From NCBI RefSeq assembly GCF_014356525.2, contig NC_052511.1, positions 11,903,175 through 11,967,174 on the forward strand: 64,000 bases of DNA. The letters are read 5' to 3'. Position numbers and translations under genes: made by a program. This DNA comes from Nilaparvata lugens. Lineage: Eukaryota; Arthropoda; Insecta; Hemiptera; Delphacidae. This document shows positions 57,651-64,000 of the stretch, in pieces. Positions within the stretch are counted from its first letter, which is position 1. The number at the start of each line of letters is the position of its first letter. A model generated the notes under the pieces. That model worked only from the letters and a program-made list of their open reading frames with translations, made no database searches and was not told the DNA's origin.

Positions 57651-57899
57651 ATTTCATGAGTTCTAATGGGACTATAAATACTCAATGGGCCATGTCAAGT
57701 GGGAATCTCTTTAGAACCCGTTGTAAGAATATTTTCACTGAACCCGACATGTACTCTATACTGATATGAGGAGATCTCAATGTGAAATTGTGTTGAGCGG
57801 AAGGAAGAGGAAATACTGCTCACGTCATCCTATAGTTTAATCCTCTTTGCATTAGGCACCAAATCTTAACCAAACAATAAGCTACGTGTTCTGTTTATC

Positions 57900-58370
57900 A
57901 ATAAAATATCGGGGCACCGAGCTTCGCTCGTTATTTTTATTTATTGATAAACAGAACCACAGCCTACTATAGATAGAGTAATCTGAAGTGTAAGCCATGA
58001 CAGAACATAATTCTCTAAAATGATCATGTTTATATTTCACAGCTGGCTATACGTCATCTTATGAATTTCGGGGATGCGATATTTTGATTTTTCACATACT
58101 TTTTTACTATCCACAGCTGTTACAGCCAAGGATGAATTATCCTTTTAATGTCGTTCAGCGAGTTTTCTCAAGGATAAGACCTAGTGCAATCGAATCTTTA
58201 TATCATAAACCTACTATGTTCCAAATTTCGTGAAAATCTTTAAAGCCGTTTTCGAGATCCGTTAAACCTAAATAACCAGATATAAAAATAAACAGATATA
58301 TAAATACAGAAACTGCTCGCTTAATATAATAGGATAAAAATAACGAGCGAAGCTCGGTTCCCCGATATAT
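57900..58370. mobile_element. Element with inverted GAGCGAAGCTCG ends
   Basis: ATCGGGGCACCGAGCTTCGC (57907-57926) at the left pairs with GCGAAGCTCGGTTCCCCGAT (about 58346-58365) at the right. The interior includes TTCCAAATTTCGTGAAAATC and GCCGTTTTCGAGATCCGTTA, a sequence seen in many insect interspersed repeats. A second inner pair, TTCTGTTTATCAATAAA and its complement, flanks the left end. No transposase. Confidence 0.6.
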
Positions 58371-58529
58371 TGTAGGTAATATCAACAACATTTTTGGTTC
58401 TGCTGTTACTTAAGTTTATTGAGGAGTTATAAAACTTGGCATTTCATGAATATTCACCCAGGGTATGTCCTAAAAATGGATCTTTAAAATACGGTAGGCT
58501 ATTATAATAGAAATTGTGGCTTTATACTT

Positions 58530-59140
58530 TTTTGTTGAATATTTAGGAGTACACATTGCTAAAGAATAACAATATATACGATGGGAAGAGCACATAAATA
58601 ATGTTGTCAAGAGACTCAATGTAGAGTGTTGCCTTGCACGCCGCCTGCAGAAAAAATAGTGGTCGCAGAAGTATTATTGAGAGTCTTTCATGGATATAAT
58701 TATGCTTTCACAGTGTATTAAATTATGATGTCGCATTCTGAGGAAATTGCTCAGAATCGGAAAGAGTATTCTTATTACAAAAGAATATTATAAAGAATTA
58801 TAAGTGGTACAATTCTTATTACAAAAAATAATATTAAGAATTATGAGTGATACAAACTACATCGAACTTATTGTAGACCTATAATCGGAAGATTGCATGT
58901 GTTGAAATCAATGATATTTAGGCCTAAGTATTGGAGTCGGCGAATACAGTATTGAAATATCCGGAATAATTCTAAAGGAACTCCAGCATTTATTAACACA
59001 ATACAAGACAGAGAGAGAACATCCACATCGACAGGCAAAGAACAACACTACTAGTCTTAAAAACATTGTAAGCAGCAGGGGAGGTATAGAGATCCTGTGA
59101 GCTTCAGAAGAACCTTGAAGACCCATTATTTACTCTAGAA
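58530..59140 (+). pseudogene. Decayed LINE RT C-terminal fragment
   Basis: + strand pieces include RWEEHINNVVKRLN and LARRLQKK, then SQ-I-L-like and RKSILITKEYYKEL-like sequence. The order matches the thumb and post-RT region of jockey-type LINEs. Stops and frameshifts are many. The remaining C-terminal part is seen weakly to about 59130. Confidence 0.55.
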
Positions 59141-62100
59141 TTACTTACTATTCCATGGAGGAGTTCTAGGATGAGATCTGACATCCAGATAAAACAGACT
59201 GATATGACGACCACGGCTGTACATAAAAGGCTTCCAGTTGGATCACAAGTATCAGAATTAATAAATATTCAGTTATTTCTTAATTAGAGACATGATTACG
59301 ATATAATGTGAATTACTGTATTTAAGTCTGAATAGTTCTTTGAAATTCGAATCAGATGATGTGGAGAACTCGACAAACATTCATATTTAACCACTACCTC
59401 CGTAAACAGAGGTGGTGATTTAACCCTCTTCAAGTATGAATTTACTTGGGAGATGTATAAAAATGCATTGAAAACTCAATGAAAAACTTGTGAAAGGGAA
59501 CCCCCTAATTTAGCACCGCCATTACTCTAGCTAAACCTGTGTACACTTGCAAGTGTACAAGGAAACACTTACTTAAAACAAAAAATATATTAGACGGACC
59601 TGATGTAAAAAATTTGAACAATTATTTGTCTATAAGATAATGAAAAAGCTGAAATTGGAAAACCGATTTTGAGCGTGAAATATTAGTCCTCTTAAAATAA
59701 GATATTTAGACCCTAGCTGAACCTCCCTGCCTTATTTGAACGTTTTCTCTCAATTATTTCTTGAAAAATCTGAAAAGCGCTTGTATAAGGCGTATCTTTG
59801 GCGTAATTTTGAAGTTCTCTAAAGACAAAATTTCTAGACTCTAGCTGAACTGCTGTACCTAATTTGAACAATTTATTTCAATTAGTTTTGGAAAACATCT
59901 CAATTGATTATATGGATTGTGAAGTTGTGCTCCTGGGGGGGTTATCTCTTATGATAGAGTCCCACGTTATGAAGCTATTGTGAGAAGTTGTAGATTGCAA
60001 TTCCTTCACAGATAATACGATGTTTCTGGTATTTATAAGAGCAGTCTCTAAATTCCCTCTTTTGCGAATAAATTCACAAAAAATTAAGGCCTTCCGGCTC
60101 GCAAAATTACTGGGTTCAAACCTCAGCTCTAGCTCAGTGGTAGAAACATGAATTTTATAAGTACAAATAATCACCATAAGGTTCAAGGACCAGGTATTGA
60201 TAATTCTTACCGCTGCTTCTATGAAGTTCTTGAAGAATACCAGTAAGGAAATTAAAAGAATATTTGATGACTGATTATCAGTAACCATGTACCACTAGAG
60301 AATAATCAGGACCAACTATAGTTGTTTCTAGTTGATTCTTAAAACGCTCGTCGTGAGTACAAGTATTCACCAATATACCCTTTCAAAATTCCTTAGAACT
60401 TACAACGCCAGTTCTTGAAGCTCTCTGGATCCTTATATGATATAACTGAAACCTTATTAATAGAATTTCTTAATATATTTGTTCTGGCTGATGAAATGAA
60501 TATCATCAAAGGATGATAAATATTGAGTGCTCTGAATAAGGTTAATATTATTTGATTCTATGATTTTAAGTGCTGTTAAATATTTGTTGGTACCAAAACA
60601 GCTCAAACTATATAACACGAGATGAATTGGGATATAATAAAAATTCTATAAGTTTGTATGCTGACATAAAACACAAAATATATTCCCACAAAAAAGATGT
60701 GCATAAAATATTCGATATAACTATAATTCACTTAAATAATCTACTTTTAAAATCTGAATAATTATCACAGGCTTTGCTAATATTCAAAATAATGAATTTC
60801 AAATTCATAAATATATTATATTTAATACTGGTACTTAGACTTCCAATCAATACAAAATTCTACCAATAAAAACCTGTTCGGTCTATAAGTTTGATATGAT
60901 ATGTTTTGTTCAATAAACAAAATTAATATTTAATAAATTAATATTCGAACATGAGATCTCAGGGCTTTTAGTATGAATTCGGGCGGTGCATGGAAGTAAG
61001 CTTCCTACATATAATAAATAAATTTATAAAATGTTCTTGTGAACTATGTGATATTGTTCAACACGTGGTGACTTTTTATTTTAACTCTAATTAATTGGAA
61101 TAGCGCTTTTTTATTAATTATTACCCCACTGAACGTAGACAAATGAGCTCATTTGGTTTGACTTATCACTCACTGACTGAAGTTCTGGATGTTCTCGTGG
61201 ATTGAATTAATTATTTCCAATAATTAATTAGGTAGGCTCCTTTTCGTCACTGCTGGGCTAACGTGTGATCCAGATTTTTATAAGTTTCTTTCGAATTAAA
61301 GCTATTTTTATGGGAATCTTTACAATTACGAACTCCTTGACAGCACTGAGTTCACAAACAATTTACATTCAACAAACATACATTACATTTAAAAAAGGGT
61401 TTGGCTTAATAATTCGTAAAAAAAAAATTTTTTAAAAGGAATAAGAAAAGACCCTAAACTCCATGTGCATCCTCTCGGGTTGGGATCTTAAGCCAGAAGA
61501 AAGAGGTTTTCAGAAAAATTTGCTTCTTCCTAGAATAATTCTATAAGCTACTCTCTGATTGGCCCTCAATTTAATAGACTCAATACAATTGGTTGCCTTG
61601 GGAATCAGGGCTTCCTCGGCTTTATAATAGAAAAAATTTAATAAAAGAAGTTTTTTATACAGATATATGGGGTATTTATCTTAAATTGAATTCATAAATA
61701 AATCGTAACATACGATTTTAATAGATAATACATTTAGTTTTTATATGAGTTTTTTATACTCTTGATTTATCATGCTTTTTTAGATTATAATAAATATTTA
61801 TACAGAAATAATAGCTATTTGTATTTCTACACATCGACTTCCTTTAGTATACATAATATATCCTTTATGAGTGAATTTTATATGATTCAACCGGTCATAT
61901 GGGTTGATCGAATAATCAGCTGATTCATTCAGTATTGGTTCGGATAATTATCAATTTATCCAAGATCGACTAATTCTTTTCAAAACGTAAACAAGTAACT
62001 CTAACCTCAATGTTCATGCATTTTATTTTATTTTTTATTTTTGTAATCCGCCAATAATAATTATGCCGCTTTATAATTTTTTGATCTTACCAATGAGTTA

Positions 62101-63000
62101 TCATAATTATTAAATTACAATAATACATATTTTCTTATCGTTGTTGATAATGCTATTACTCCTAATCACTAATAATACTTGATTTGAGTTGATTTACACT
62201 TTAGATAGGTCTAACCTTCTTTCCAATTTTATAGTTCTATTACATTTTATTGGCTTATTTAGAAATATTTGGTGGTTTCAAATTACCACGTGACACAAAA
62301 CGCCCTCTGATTTCTGATTTAAAACGACAATTCGAGAATATAATATAAATTTTATGATCCAGTTGGTTTTGGATCAGAAATCATATATGTTACAAAGTCT
62401 GCTAATAACTCTACTGAGAATCTTACCTCCTAACAATTCAACAACATATACAACAATAAATAAATTCAATTCAAATACATACGCCTTACATCGGCCAATC
62501 TCCTTCTACACACAATACACAATATAAACTATCTCCTCCTCCATACATAATATAAATCTTTTTTCTAATCCACGCTCCGCCCTCAGGCCAGAAGCATATT
62601 TGAATGTTGGTGCAAAATCATTGCCAACCTAACAAACTGATAATTCTCCGACTTGCAGAGTATAACATATTTTCTCCCTCAACATAGAACAGTGACTCGT
62701 ACATTTTCATTTCATTCTCTTGCAGAAATTGGGCTTTGTTTTCATGTAATGGATATTTTTAAAGATAATCTTTGGTAGGTTTTATCAACACGAACTTCTT
62801 ATTCCTCTAATACATTGAGACTTGTGATTAATGCTTTTGGTGGTAACTATGCGGTTTGATCATTTGGCGGATAATTTTAATGATTTTCTTAATAGTTTAT
62901 ACATAAATAATAATAATATAATATTTCTATAATATCTCTACATGCAATTCACATTTATATGACACTTGATCTTCTTATTCGGGGTATCAACTTTGATGAT
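59141..63000. other. AT-rich region, no gene recognised
   Basis: No convincing coding or RNA gene. Near 60105-60155 a B-box-like GGGTTCAAACCTC precedes an A-box-like TAGCTCAGTGGTAG, the reverse of tRNA order, so this is a rearranged relic at most. 60901-62560 is long AT-rich sequence with scattered short ORFs. Confidence 0.5.
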
Positions 63001-63098
63001 TTAATAGGCATTGACTATTCTGGTTTTCGTAGTGTACAGCTGGTTTACGTTGGCTTCGGCTTGTCACTTGTCGCCATCTTGATGTTTCTTCCTGCTAC

Positions 63099-63285
63099 AT
63101 GAAGGTAAGTTGGCTTTTTAACATTAGAAGTTATTTATTCTCTTGTTTCATCAATAAGAAAGGTGTTAAAAAATGGTTTCTAAATTTTTTATTTCTTTAT
63201 TTTCAGGTGTTGTTGTTCGAAATGGATACTCGTCTGCGAAATAAGTGTGTTGCCTGGTGTTTGTTTGGTACGTATTTGTTGACAG
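63099..63285 (+). CDS. Tentative first coding exons of an unidentified gene
   Basis: ATGAAG at 63099-63104 is followed by a GTAAGT donor. Splicing to an acceptor TTTTCAG (exon from 63207) keeps frame and gives MKVLLFEMDTRLRNKC, then VAWCLFGTYLLTG before a second donor at 63286 (GTAAAT). The intron would be 102 bp. The hydrophobic run could be a signal peptide or membrane anchor. A second in-frame ATG at 63222 is an alternative start. No downstream exon is visible before the edge, so the gene's identity is unknown and the model could be chance. Confidence 0.3.
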
Positions 63286-63467
63286 GTAAATCCATGAATC
63301 CAAATATTATTGTTTATATTCTTATCGCTTATTGTCTCGATAATACGGTTTGAGATTAGAAATATTTTCCCACCAAGTTAAATTTGGTTTGCTTTCTTCA
63401 TACAACTGAACGGTATTACGTTCAGTTACGGCTGCTGTCCGGTTGTTATTTATAGATGAGGCTGTCC

Positions 63468-63959
63468 TTATGATGATTTATTCTTCATAAATATAAAACC
63501 TCGGTATCTTGTATACCTTTTCAAACGATCCTTTGTTTCATTATTGGTAGTTTCTTTTAATCTGTTCTTTTCCGATTCATCCTGTAGTCTTAATTCATCT
63601 TTCCTCTTATTTTCATCTAATATTCTTGGTTTCAGTTCGTTATAAATTAGTAGGCTCACAACAATAAACATTTTTATAATATTACCTTTCCCATCATCAA
63701 TAATAGATTCTTTTAATAACAACAACATAATATCTTCTATCATACCTACAATGCTGTCCTTTATCCATATCACAGCCATAACAAATAGTATACAATACAT
63801 CAGAACATTTATCATTTCTTTAACAATACAATCTCTCAACATATAATATTCAGGTACTTTCACTCTCTTATTATAATTTCTTATTTCTTTTACTCTTCTT
63901 AAACACTGTTTATCCTTCATCAAGCTCAATACGTAGTCCACTTTATTATTATCATCCAT
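63468..63959 (-). CDS. Hypothetical protein with two hydrophobic segments, open to the window edge
   Basis: A 163-aa frame if the first ATG in the window (63959-63957) is used. The frame stays open to 64000, so the real start may lie outside. Residues about 50-66 (INVLMYCILFVMAVIWI) and about 94-105 (MFIVVSLLIY) are hydrophobic and may be membrane segments. The C-terminal part (about 110-163) is strongly charged, Lys/Arg/Glu-rich and probably helical. I do not recognise the family. It could be a host gene exon or part of an unidentified mobile or viral-derived element. Its length is unusual for the AT-rich surroundings. Confidence 0.4.
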   Translation of the reverse strand: MDDNNKVDYVLSLMKDKQCLRRVKEIRNYNKRVKVPEYYMLRDCIVKEMINVLMYCILFVMAVIWIKDSIVGMIEDIMLLLLKESIIDDGKGNIIKMFIVVSLLIYNELKPRILDENKRKDELRLQDESEKNRLKETTNNETKDRLKRYTRYRGFIFMKNKSS

Positions 63960-64000
63960 GCATGTTTCGGTTTTATCCCATTTCTTTGGCCTATTCTTCT

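Noticed and set aside
1..64000. A bacterial or phage defence, toxin or biosynthetic cluster
   Set aside because: No operon structure, no ribosome-binding sites and no prokaryotic gene density. Introns and retroelements show eukaryotic nuclear DNA.

Overview
The window looks like AT-rich nuclear DNA from an insect. It has long repeat-filled introns, short GC-richer exons with clean GT/AG boundaries, and many kinds of eukaryotic transposable element. A hemipteran, perhaps planthopper-like, is my best guess. That guess rests on overall character and I could not test it.

Two host genes can be assembled exon by exon with phases that close exactly. A secreted insect trehalase (GH37, 10 coding exons, 627 aa) runs on the + strand from 15183 to 36709. 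The gene for dysbindin, a subunit of the BLOC-1 complex, runs on the - strand from 51796 to 41538 (6 coding exons, 257 aa). They are convergent, with about 4.8 kb between the stop codons. Near the right edge there is a tentative first coding exon pair (+, 63099-63285) and an unrecognised ORF for a protein with hydrophobic segments that is open to the window edge (-, 63959-63468).

The rest is mostly mobile DNA. 1-5772: AT-rich intergenic sequence with weak repeats. 5773-8677: a young Ty1/copia deletion derivative (identical LTRs, 5-bp target duplication, tRNA-iMet-type primer site fused to integrase/RT) inserted in an older inverted-repeat element. 8680-15080: intergenic sequence with small foldback MITEs. 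15183-36709: trehalase, whose introns hold foldback elements, tRNA-derived SINE tails, a truncated LINE 3' end, a minisatellite, a Tc1/mariner-like deletion derivative and a triplicated exon-3 splice-acceptor region. 37849-39123: a foldback with a tRNA-like core, then a tRNA-derived SINE. 41538-51796: dysbindin, with an RTE-like LINE, a piggyBac-like element, a second copy of the same mariner-like derivative, and a LINE carrying a nested MITE in its introns. 52133-57650: a 151-bp tandem duplication, LINE fragments and a 1.77-kb tandem duplication that carries the C-terminal end of a broken C2H2 zinc-finger gene. 57650-64000: repeats, a decayed LINE, AT-rich DNA and the edge ORFs.

Trehalase and dysbindin have no known functional link and show no sign of joint regulation. 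What they share is heavy intron colonisation by repeats. I see no prokaryotic operon, CRISPR array or phage-like system. The most unusual signals are structural: the primer-site/pol fusion in the copia element, the triplicated splice acceptor, the tRNA-cored foldback, two mariner-like copies with the same internal deletion, and a piggyBac-like element flanked by ATAC.
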